Positions 29,521 through 37,429 of a DNA stretch of 64,000 nucleotides are shown here, in pieces. Positions within the stretch are counted from its first letter, which is position 1. The number at the start of each line of letters is the position of its first letter. Source of the DNA: an uncultured Clostridia bacterium (GTDB lineage Bacteria > Bacillota > Clostridia > UBA1381); contig CAKSFT010000001.1 of assembly GCA_934454145.1 (NCBI GenBank), forward strand, positions 434,001-498,000, read 5' to 3'. The notes under the pieces are model-generated. The model saw nothing but the letters and a program-made list of their open reading frames with translations. It did not search any database and had not been told where the DNA came from. Both the position numbers and the translations under genes were made by a program.

Positions 29521-32500
29521 TCAGCGTATTTCTATACCTATATCCGAAAATTCCGGTGCCGTAAAACCGCTCAGTTTTTCATACACCGCCGAATCATCTC
29601 TCAATGTATAATCCTTCCCCGAAAAGTCTGCAAACCCGGGGTCAGATGTATATTTTGCAGAAGCTTCAATAGTATTTATCGCGTACATGTCAACTCCGCC
29701 TATGTCGGTCAGCTTGATGTCCTCTGAGTTTAGCGCCACATTGTTTTTTATCAAGTTATACTTTGCCTTGAGCGGTTCGTCCGACAGGATATCCGCCAAA
29801 TTTGGGTATTTGGCATATGCCGCGCTTTTGTGCAAATCTCCCGAAAGCCCTGCCTTGTCCAAAAAGTCCGAATCAACCGTATATCCATATGCCACACCCA
29901 TACAGCTCATTCTCGCCATGCCCTTTGTCAGGTTTATCCCTATGTTATTTGTGAAAGTGTTGTTTCTTCCCCCGTTTACAAACACACCGTATCCGTCAAT
30001 GTCCGCAAACACATTTTTGTTTATTATCGTCCCGTCAAACATATTGTCAAGATACACCCCGTATATACCATGGTATGTACCCGATATTGTACTTTTCAAG
30101 TCATGTATATAGTTGTTTTCAATCACATTTCCGCGGTTAATCTTTGACTGAAATGCATATATTGCCCCCGAGTCGTCCACATACTTCAATACATCAAAGA
30201 TATCGTTGTACATAACGGTGTTGTCGTTGCCCATGATGCGCACCGCCATGTGCGGCGCGTCATAAACCATATTGTGCAGCGCACTGTTGCCGATTCCGGC
30301 AATCGTGATTCCCGGCGCATATGCAAGGCTGTTTCCCGAGAATGCGCGGACAACCGAATTTTTAACAACGTTTTCTCCTCGCTGCAGTGTCGCCGTGACT
30401 CCGCCCGAAATGCTTATGCCCCCTTCTCCGGTATAGTATACCAGACATTTTTCCACACGGCAATTCTCGCAGTCTCCGTCTATTTTGACCCCCAGTTTTC
30501 CCGTGTCGTGTATATTGCTGTTATAAATACCGATATCCTTCCCCGCGATGATTTCAACGCCGTTTCCTCCGCCGGAAGATATGTCAAGTCCGTCAAAATA
30601 AATATGCTGTGCGCTGTTGAGTGTTATCACATTCCCCGTGTCTGTCCCAAAAATAACTTTTCCCTGCCTTCTCGGCGGATAAAAATACAATTTCCCCTCT
30701 GCCTTGTCCAGATACCATTCGCCCGGCGAATCCAGTTCGCAAAGAGCATTGTAGACAAAGAAATTTGCGCCTTCCCTGACAGCATACGGCGTGGGGGTTT
30801 GGCTTGTTATCGTCCCTTTTGCCGCGTCCGTCTCCGCCACTCTGACGCGCAAATCACTCCAGTCATTGCTCCAGAATCCATGCAGATAAAGGTCTTTCTC
30901 TTTTTCCCAGCCGCTTATATGTGCGTCGTCCGCGGTGATTGTAAAGCCCGTCTTTGCCGTTCCCGACAGCCCTGTGTCTGTCACAGATTTAACCTTTATA
31001 TAGCCATCATTGGGATACTTTGCTATGCTTGTTTTTTCGCCTTCAAAACTCAATGTATAATATGGCGTGCTGTTATAATCATAATCTTCAAAATATGCCG
31101 TGGAGTGACCGGTTATCGGCAAATCACGTGAATAATCTATCCCGCGCTCAGCAAGGTCAAGGCAAACCACCTTATCCCTCACCGCCGGATTCAGCCTTGC
31201 AAGAATGTTTTCATCGGTCACAGCTGAAAAATCTTCTGCACGAAATTCATATCCGCCCGCAATCTCGGCTTTTTCGCCGTCACAGGCTCTGTAAACAATG
31301 GGAGCACCGGCTTTTCCGCTGTCTTTTGCCGTAAACATAAGCTGTTCTTTATACACTCCCCCTTTTATATTTACACAAATTCCGTCCTGCGGGAGCTTGT
31401 TGTTCATCACCAGCCCCCGTATATAAGATTTTGCACCTGAAACAGAAGAAAACGGTCTTTCTTCACTCCCGTCACCGTTTTGCACATTTTTGTCCACATA
31501 TATATTTACGGAAGGGAGGGACGCCACTTGGGCGTCCTCTCCTGTTCCGACAAATTTTTTCGGAAGTGTCAGCATCGGGCACTGACCCTTGACACCGTCC
31601 CACACAAATGCCTTTATTGTTGTGTTGTTTTTTATAGAGTTCGGCAGCTTGTTTGTTGCGCCGTCAAATCCCCATGTCACATATTTCGGTTCGTTTGCCG
31701 GCAGTGTTTCCTGTTTTGAAACAACCTTTACCAGCTTCCCTTTTTCATAAACCGCCATTATCAGCGCAACAGTCTTGTCTTCGGCAAAACCATTGTCAAG
31801 CATAGTGCTTACCAGCACGCTCTCTGCGCCGACAGCCGCCTCCAGTCCGCCGGCTGTGCTGTATTCTGTGCCGCTTGCTGTGATTTTGTCCATACGTTCC
31901 AGCTTTTGCTCATATTCCAGCAAAAATTCCGTCTTTGCGAGTCCTTGCGGCAAGCTTTCAATCTTTCCGCGGATGAGTTCTGTGTTATTCCTGTCAAAAT
32001 TGTCCACCAAAGAAGATACCGCTGCAATATCCTGCGGATTCCAGCTTTCAAGCATCAATTCGTCCACACCGACGCCGTGGCCGTTGTTGGATATCTGCAT
32101 AAATTCAAGCGCCGCTGTCCCGATTTCACCTCTCGTCACAACATCCCAGCCTGCCTTTTCGTCGGTACCTTCGCGCCACATCTTCACCTTCATCGTGTCG
32201 TCGCCGTCCGCGTCGATGCTTATGCGGACAACAAAATCCCATATGACGGTTTCATTACTGTTATTGTTATATATCTCGCCCCAGCTTCTCTTTGTTCCTC
32301 CGATAGCTCTCTCATCGACAGAGCCCTGTACGAAATACCCGTTCTCGGTTTCGTCATAATACACACCGGCATAGAGATTCTCTCCCAATCCGATTCTTGT
32401 GTCCAGTCTTCTTATTTCCTCGCCATTCCCCGAGTCGTTGTATCTGAAGGACATATAGTATTCTCCGTCCTTTGTCGGGTCTATCGGCGTTGCCAAATTT

Positions 32501-33618
32501 CTCCTGAGCTTTGTATCTTTATTGTATCCTACAAGGAAGTTGTCGCCCGCTCTCTCGCCAATCCACGGTGTGTCCAAACTGAAGGCGGCACCGACGGCAT
32601 ACCACTTGCCGCCAAATCCAAAGCCGCCTGTCAGGTCAATACTCATCAAATCATTACACTTTGCATAATCAATCGGTTCATATCTGAAATTTTCGGCAAG
32701 TTCCGCAAGGAACTTGCTCTTTGCCCCGCTGTCCGCCAAGCCGTTCAGATAGTCATACATGCCCTTTGTATAGCTTCCGTTATAGCTCCTGAGTGTATTT
32801 TCAATTTCTGCCTCGTCTGCCTCATCTTTTTCTATCATCGCGTCATATTCTGCCGTGGTATACTGTGTCACGGTTATCGGGCCTACATCAAACCACCTCT
32901 GCTTTTTTGTTTCGTCACTTCTCAATGGGCCAAAGTCGCCGTCATATTTTATATATGCAAGCGCCGCTGTGCCGAGATTTGCGGAAGCTGATGCCTCATA
33001 TGGCATTTCGACTGCCCCGATTGCGTTGTTTGACGCCTCGACAGACACCGTTCCGTCGCCTGTCATTCTGACATGGAACTTTATGTGGTTTACGTTTTCG
33101 GTCACTTGCGTTGTTCCCCACGCCGTGTTGTCCCCAACCTTGACAACGGGATAAAGTCCGCCTTTTTCTTCGTTATAGTCTATGCCGGCATAAAGATTGT
33201 CTGTTTCCTTGTCCGCCCCCAGTATAACCCTTGCGCAGGAATCCGCGTCAAGCTCGTACAGTTTGTAATATCCTTCTATGACATAGTCATATGCGTCAGC
33301 CGTGCTTATTGCGGTTTGAAATTTTCTCATGATTTTTCCGCATTTGTTGCCAGCTTCTGAGTTCATTGATATAGACCCCATGGTGCCTATGGTGATGTCA
33401 ACCTGCGGCACATATCCGTCAAAATCACATTCTGCTGCCTCCCACGCTGCTGCAAATCCTGTACCCCCGTTCGCCGGAGTGTTCTGCAATATTTGTCCTT
33501 TTTGATACTCCATCAAATCCTGTGCATACACCCTCCCCGCCTGTGTGTCTGCCAAAGCTGTCGGGACAAGAGATGCCGTAAACATCATGCTCATAAACAA
33601 TGCCAGATGTCTTTTCAT
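29521..33618 (-). CDS. Secreted multidomain beta-helix enzyme (GH141-like) with two N-terminal LamG-like modules
   Basis: 1365 aa. The start MKRHLALFMSMMFTASLV is chosen because AAGGA lies about ten bases upstream and a signal peptide follows. Residues about 30-260 and 330-540 are two related sandwich modules (DLMEYQKGQILQNTPANGGT; then a divergent copy around GGFGFGGKWYAVGAAF). Residues about 590-690 are the AVYEKGKLVKVVSKQETLPA module ending KAFVWDGVKG, shared with the 434-aa protein at 4.4 kb. From about 710 to the end lies a GH141-like beta-helix: YVDKNVQNGDGSEERPFSSV, ITGHSTAYFEDYDY, ALCELDSPGEWYLDKAEGKL and Asn-rich coils. The fold suggests hydrolysis or lysis of a complex glycan such as pectin, but this is inference. 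It starts 22 bases after the preceding gene's stop and precedes the SLH protein gene. Confidence 0.85.
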   Translation of the reverse strand: MKRHLALFMSMMFTASLVPTALADTQAGRVYAQDLMEYQKGQILQNTPANGGTGFAAAWEAAECDFDGYVPQVDITIGTMGSISMNSEAGNKCGKIMRKFQTAISTADAYDYVIEGYYKLYELDADSCARVILGADKETDNLYAGIDYNEEKGGLYPVVKVGDNTAWGTTQVTENVNHIKFHVRMTGDGTVSVEASNNAIGAVEMPYEASASANLGTAALAYIKYDGDFGPLRSDETKKQRWFDVGPITVTQYTTAEYDAMIEKDEADEAEIENTLRSYNGSYTKGMYDYLNGLADSGAKSKFLAELAENFRYEPIDYAKCNDLMSIDLTGGFGFGGKWYAVGAAFSLDTPWIGERAGDNFLVGYNKDTKLRRNLATPIDPTKDGEYYMSFRYNDSGNGEEIRRLDTRIGLGENLYAGVYYDETENGYFVQGSVDERAIGGTKRSWGEIYNNNSNETVIWDFVVRISIDADGDDTMKVKMWREGTDEKAGWDVVTRGEIGTAALEFMQISNNGHGVGVDELMLESWNPQDIAAVSSLVDNFDRNNTELIRGKIESLPQGLAKTEFLLEYEQKLERMDKITASGTEYSTAGGLEAAVGAESVLVSTMLDNGFAEDKTVALIMAVYEKGKLVKVVSKQETLPANEPKYVTWGFDGATNKLPNSIKNNTTIKAFVWDGVKGQCPMLTLPKKFVGTGEDAQVASLPSVNIYVDKNVQNGDGSEERPFSSVSGAKSYIRGLVMNNKLPQDGICVNIKGGVYKEQLMFTAKDSGKAGAPIVYRACDGEKAEIAGGYEFRAEDFSAVTDENILARLNPAVRDKVVCLDLAERGIDYSRDLPITGHSTAYFEDYDYNSTPYYTLSFEGEKTSIAKYPNDGYIKVKSVTDTGLSGTAKTGFTITADDAHISGWEKEKDLYLHGFWSNDWSDLRVRVAETDAAKGTITSQTPTPYAVREGANFFVYNALCELDSPGEWYLDKAEGKLYFYPPRRQGKVIFGTDTGNVITLNSAQHIYFDGLDISSGGGNGVEIIAGKDIGIYNSNIHDTGKLGVKIDGDCENCRVEKCLVYYTGEGGISISGGVTATLQRGENVVKNSVVRAFSGNSLAYAPGITIAGIGNSALHNMVYDAPHMAVRIMGNDNTVMYNDIFDVLKYVDDSGAIYAFQSKINRGNVIENNYIHDLKSTISGTYHGIYGVYLDNMFDGTIINKNVFADIDGYGVFVNGGRNNTFTNNIGINLTKGMARMSCMGVAYGYTVDSDFLDKAGLSGDLHKSAAYAKYPNLADILSDEPLKAKYNLIKNNVALNSEDIKLTDIGGVDMYAINTIEASAKYTSDPGFADFSGKDYTLRDDSAVYEKLSGFTAPEFSDIGIEIR

Positions 33619-33640
33619 TTTTCTCATTCCTTTCTTTTTT

Positions 33641-36205
33641 TCAAGTGAGTCTTCTGTAAAGCTCATCGATAAGCTTTGTGTCGTCCCGGTCAATCACCTC
33701 GCCTTCCTCGCTGATTATAACCACTCCCTTTTCATACCATGTCACCGTTTTGTCCATAGAATCGGCAACAGCACGTATGGGGAGATATGTTCTTCCGCCA
33801 CGTACAACAGGCTCTGCATCTTCAATTTTTGTACCGTTCAGAAGCAATTCCTTGTTTTGGTTATCAATTGTTATTTTGTTCCCCGACATCACAATTGATG
33901 CTGTGTGTGTTTCGTTGTCATACTCTACCTCTCCGTCAAAAGACTCGGCAATATATCTCACAGGTACATATGTCCTGTTGTTTGAGATAAACGGCACTAT
34001 GTCAAGATTGTCCGCATCAATATATGTCATATCAAAGTTCCTGTATGTCATCGGCGTGCCTATCGCCATCGAAACAGTGTTGTTTCTCAGCGCCCTTGCA
34101 AGCCACGGTGTATACATGCCCATTGCTTTAAAGTCCGGCGCCTCACCGTTTTCAAACTGACTGATATACTCCTCTTTTATGTTGAAATTCCCGTTTTTGG
34201 CATCGACAAACATGCTCTCGTCCGAAGCCTTGCTCTCTGTGATTTCGTTCTGTTTGTACAGATAGTCATAATATCCGCTTTCGATTTCGCACCACTTAAA
34301 GTCATATCCGCAGTTTATCACAAAATTGTTCCAAAATTTGTTGTACATCGGCTCTTTTGGTCTTTCCTCCATGATTTCTGCCAGATGCTCGTATTTTTTA
34401 AACGGTTCTGTTTTGTATATTCCGCTGACAAGCTCCGGGAAACGGCCAAAAAAGAAATCATCATTTTGATAACCGTAATCGGTGTTCATCCCGATTGCAG
34501 AAATTTTTTCCGCGCCGCCGCAGTTGTAGAACACATTGTTATATGCCTTGTGGTCACGTCCGCCATTTACAAAAATACAGTCGCCCAAAAGGTTTGAGAA
34601 TATGTTGTTTTTGACGATTGCACCGTCGTTCATTTCGTCATAGTATATCCCCTGTATCCCATGTGACGCCGTTGAGCCTTCTGCTTTTATGTCATGGAAC
34701 CAATTGTTTTGGATAACAGTATTTCTCCACAGTTTTTCACGGTAAAAATATATCGCACCCATATCGGCAGATGTCCTCAGCACGTCTGTGATTTCGTTGT
34801 TTTCCACAAGATGATCGCCGCCGGTGATGCGCATCGCCAGGTGGTTTGAGCCGCTCATTTTGTTGTTCCTCGCCACATTGCCGATGCCCGACAGCTGCAC
34901 CGCTGCAGAATACCCTTCAGTGATTCTTGCATAATTGTGGATATTGTTGTTTTCGGCAAGGTTTCCGCCCGGCTCCAGTGTTGTGCCGTTTCCGCCGTTT
35001 ATCATTATTCCGCCTGCGCCGGTCTGATATATGTGGTTGCTTATAAATTCACAGTTTTTCACATGTGCTGTGTTGATTCCTTTGTCGGTGGTGTTTGAGA
35101 TTACGCAAAGCTCAACGCCGATGTTTTCGCTGTCCTCAATGTTGATTGCCGACGCCCTCACACCTGTCAGGGTTATGCCCTTTATTTTTATGTTCTTCGC
35201 ATTCCTGAAGTTAAAAAACGGTGCGTCAAGATTTGTCACGACAACGCTTCCGCCGTTGGACGGCGGATAGAAATACAGGTCGCCCGTGCCCCTGTTTAAG
35301 TACCATTCTGTCGGCACGTCAAGCTCAGAGAGAAGGTTGTAAAAATAAATTCTCTGCCCTGGCGTCGGGGTGTGATAGAGTTTGTCCACAGTCTTTATGG
35401 TTTCCTTTTCCACATCAACCGCAACCCTCGCCGTGAGGTCCGACCAGTCCACAGCCCAAAAGGCAAACGCCATGATGTCGTCGTCTGCGCCCCATCTTTT
35501 CATGCGTTCCGTCCCCTCCGGGTCAAGCTTAAAAACATTGTCCGAGCTGGTTTTGTTGGACACCAGCGCCTCCCCGATTCTGACATATCCCTCGTTTGGC
35601 CAGCGTGCAATTTTCATGACCTCATCATTGTAGATAAGCTCCATTGCCGGCTTTTTGTTATACGGTACATCCTCCCCGGAGTCAGAATATTCTTTTGTGA
35701 AATACGCCGTCGAATGTCCTGTCTGCGGCAGAGGGTCAAAGGTAGTCAGCCCATAATCCCTAAGATTCACCGTCACAGCCTGATTGCGCGATTCCGCCGG
35801 CAGACGGGACTTAACGCTTGCGTCGCTGATCGGTTTAAAGTCATTCATGCTGATTTCCACACCGCCGACAAATTTCACCTGTTCGTTCATATACGAGCGG
35901 TATGTGACAGGTGCGTCCTCCGTGCCGGAATCTTCTTCCCCCAGTTCCAGTCCTTTTGATATAAAGTAAACACCCTCTCTGAAATTGACATTCACACCGC
36001 CCTCGGGGTATTTCCCGTCCTTTTTCAGTTGCCTTATGTAGTCCCTTGCCTCAATCGCATTGCCGAAAGGCTTCTCAATTGTTCCGTTTCCGCCCTCCGC
36101 GCCGTCCCTGACATATATGTCCAAAGCACCTTGCTTTGCGCTGCATACATATGCATTTTGAAATATCAGCGCCGAGGAAAGAAAGATTATTGCAATTTTT
36201 TTCAT
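33641..36205 (-). CDS. Secreted beta-helix enzyme (GH141-like) with C-terminal copper-amine-oxidase-N-like domain
   Basis: 854 aa. GGAGGG sits ten bases before the ATG of MKKIAIIFLSSALIFQNAYV; a TTG three codons earlier is too close to that site. After the signal peptide comes the GH141-like opening (DIYVRDGAEGGNGTIEKPFG, GGVNVNFREGVYFIS, TGHSTAYFTKEYSD, IARWPNEGYVRIGEA, LLSELDVPTEWYLNRGTGDL), then parallel beta-helix coils to about residue 640. The last ~135 residues form a copper-amine-oxidase-N-like domain in two halves (NRTYVPVRYIAESFDGEVEY and GRTYLPIRAVADSMDKTVTW), a module that in Clostridia often accompanies cell-wall association. It is the first gene of the surface locus and has its own promoter divergent from the AraC regulator. 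Confidence 0.87.
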   Translation of the reverse strand: MKKIAIIFLSSALIFQNAYVCSAKQGALDIYVRDGAEGGNGTIEKPFGNAIEARDYIRQLKKDGKYPEGGVNVNFREGVYFISKGLELGEEDSGTEDAPVTYRSYMNEQVKFVGGVEISMNDFKPISDASVKSRLPAESRNQAVTVNLRDYGLTTFDPLPQTGHSTAYFTKEYSDSGEDVPYNKKPAMELIYNDEVMKIARWPNEGYVRIGEALVSNKTSSDNVFKLDPEGTERMKRWGADDDIMAFAFWAVDWSDLTARVAVDVEKETIKTVDKLYHTPTPGQRIYFYNLLSELDVPTEWYLNRGTGDLYFYPPSNGGSVVVTNLDAPFFNFRNAKNIKIKGITLTGVRASAINIEDSENIGVELCVISNTTDKGINTAHVKNCEFISNHIYQTGAGGIMINGGNGTTLEPGGNLAENNNIHNYARITEGYSAAVQLSGIGNVARNNKMSGSNHLAMRITGGDHLVENNEITDVLRTSADMGAIYFYREKLWRNTVIQNNWFHDIKAEGSTASHGIQGIYYDEMNDGAIVKNNIFSNLLGDCIFVNGGRDHKAYNNVFYNCGGAEKISAIGMNTDYGYQNDDFFFGRFPELVSGIYKTEPFKKYEHLAEIMEERPKEPMYNKFWNNFVINCGYDFKWCEIESGYYDYLYKQNEITESKASDESMFVDAKNGNFNIKEEYISQFENGEAPDFKAMGMYTPWLARALRNNTVSMAIGTPMTYRNFDMTYIDADNLDIVPFISNNRTYVPVRYIAESFDGEVEYDNETHTASIVMSGNKITIDNQNKELLLNGTKIEDAEPVVRGGRTYLPIRAVADSMDKTVTWYEKGVVIISEEGEVIDRDDTKLIDELYRRLT

Positions 36206-36284
36206 TCCGAACAATCCCTCCTATTTTATAATATTTTACCAATATTTTACAAAAAATTCCGAAATTATTAAATGATTTTACTTA

Positions 36285-36313
36285 ATTATATATGTTTTAC
36301 GGCGCTGATTCAA
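36285..36313 (-). promoter_or_regulatory. Promoter of the surface polysaccharide operon
   Basis: On the minus strand TTGAAT (36308-36313) and a consensus TATAAT (36285-36290) are 17 bases apart, about 80 bases before the first beta-helix gene. Confidence 0.75.
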
Positions 36314-36326
36314 TATCTATAGTTGC

Positions 36327-36347
36327 ACAATAATATAAAATTATTGT
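36327..36347. promoter_or_regulatory. Inverted repeat between divergent promoters, candidate operator
   Basis: ACAATAAT and ATTATTGT form a perfect 8-bp inverted repeat with a five-base centre. It lies about 13 bases upstream of the operon -35 and 20 bases upstream of the regulator -35, a position suited to binding by the AraC protein encoded next to it. The assignment is positional only, and the repeat is AT-rich. Confidence 0.35.
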
Positions 36348-36367
36348 TGTTTTATTTATCTGCTTTA

Positions 36368-36396
36368 TTGACATATAAAAACAAATCTGATATACT
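36368..36396 (+). promoter_or_regulatory. Consensus promoter of the AraC-family regulator
   Basis: TTGACA at 36368-36373 and TATACT at 36391-36396 with a 17-base spacer, giving a leader of about 24 bases before the ATG. Confidence 0.85.
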
Positions 36397-36426
36397 CAAA
36401 TTATAAACCAAACGGAGGGATAAAAA

Positions 36427-37290
36427 ATGGAACTTTATGAACACAACCGCCTTGCATATCCGGAGGATATTTTTATCGTGCCATATGCCGTTGTGCAGAC
36501 AGCACGGGTGCATATGAGCGGCATAACATACCCCTCGGTCAAATATATACACGCCGGGGATTTTCTCCCCCATTATGTTTTTGAATATATCGTATCCGGA
36601 AAGGGCTATATCATTGTCAACAATCGTACTTATGCCCTGGAGGCAGGGGATTTGTGCATCACCAACAGGGAAACACTCGTCACCCTGAAATCGGACAGGC
36701 ACGACCCGTACATGCGCCTTTTTTTCTGTGTAAGCGGCCCGTTGGTGGACAAGCTGTGCACCTTTTATGAAATATCCGGCCCCGTGCATATAAAGAAGCA
36801 CGCAGAAGATGCACGTCCGTTTTTTGAGCAGATGTTTGATTCGTTAAAAAACGATACATATACAGAAAAATTGTGCAACAATATAATATTCAATGTTATC
36901 ACGTGTGCCACAAACAAATTTTCCGAGTCGCCCTCCCTTGCGCTCTCCGAAGTTGCCGACAAAACCTATGACTATATCCAAAAAAACTTTGCGCAGATAT
37001 CATCACTTGATGAATTGTGCAAGCAGCTCCATATTTCAAAAAGCCACATTATTCATCAATACAAAAAAAAGTTCGGGGTTTCTCCGTATCAGACAATAAA
37101 AATCAAACGGCTGAGATATGCACGGGAACTGCTTTTGCAGACCGATACCCCCGTGAGTGAAATAGCCTCCATTGCAAATTTCAATTCGACATCAAACTTT
37201 ATAAAACAATACAAAACAGAATTTGGCACGACCCCCGCGCGGCACCGTGCCAATGTCTTGAAAACAGCAGAACCCCAGACAACAGAATAA
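36427..37290 (+). CDS. AraC-family transcriptional regulator with cupin sensor domain
   Basis: 287 aa. Residues about 40-130 are a cupin-like ligand domain (HAGDFLPHYVFEYIVSGKGY, then NRTYALEAGDLCITNRETLV). Residues about 180-280 are an AraC double helix-turn-helix (SLDELCKQLHISKSHIIHQY and VSEIASIANFNSTSNFIKQY). Such one-component regulators usually bind a sugar and activate carbohydrate genes. CGGAGGG lies nine bases before the ATG. The gene is divergent from the four-gene secreted beta-helix/SLH locus, which is the likely target; a consensus promoter and a convergent terminator flank it, so it is monocistronic. Confidence 0.92.
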   Translation: MELYEHNRLAYPEDIFIVPYAVVQTARVHMSGITYPSVKYIHAGDFLPHYVFEYIVSGKGYIIVNNRTYALEAGDLCITNRETLVTLKSDRHDPYMRLFFCVSGPLVDKLCTFYEISGPVHIKKHAEDARPFFEQMFDSLKNDTYTEKLCNNIIFNVITCATNKFSESPSLALSEVADKTYDYIQKNFAQISSLDELCKQLHISKSHIIHQYKKKFGVSPYQTIKIKRLRYARELLLQTDTPVSEIASIANFNSTSNFIKQYKTEFGTTPARHRANVLKTAEPQTTE

Positions 37291-37372
37291 AAAAAAACGA
37301 AATGTAAGAAATTGAGAGAAAAACACATATTTCAGGGAAATACATTTTTTTTGCTCTCCCCCGGAAAAATAA

Positions 37373-37414
37373 GAGGGCTGTCTGAAAAGTCAATTGACTT
37401 TTCAGACAGCCCTC
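37373..37414. terminator. Perfect palindromic bidirectional terminator (repeat family copy 2)
   Basis: A perfect 42-base palindrome: GAGGGCTGTCTGAAAAGTCAA followed directly by its reverse complement, centred on CAATTG. T-rich sequence follows on both strands. It separates the convergent AraC and gpmI genes and is nearly identical to the hairpin after rpoC. Confidence 0.88.
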
Positions 37415-37429
37415 TTTTATATAAACAGC

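Noticed and set aside
31906..32991. 361-codon plus-strand frame inside the 1365-aa enzyme gene
   Set aside because: Antisense shadow caused by low stop density on the opposite strand.
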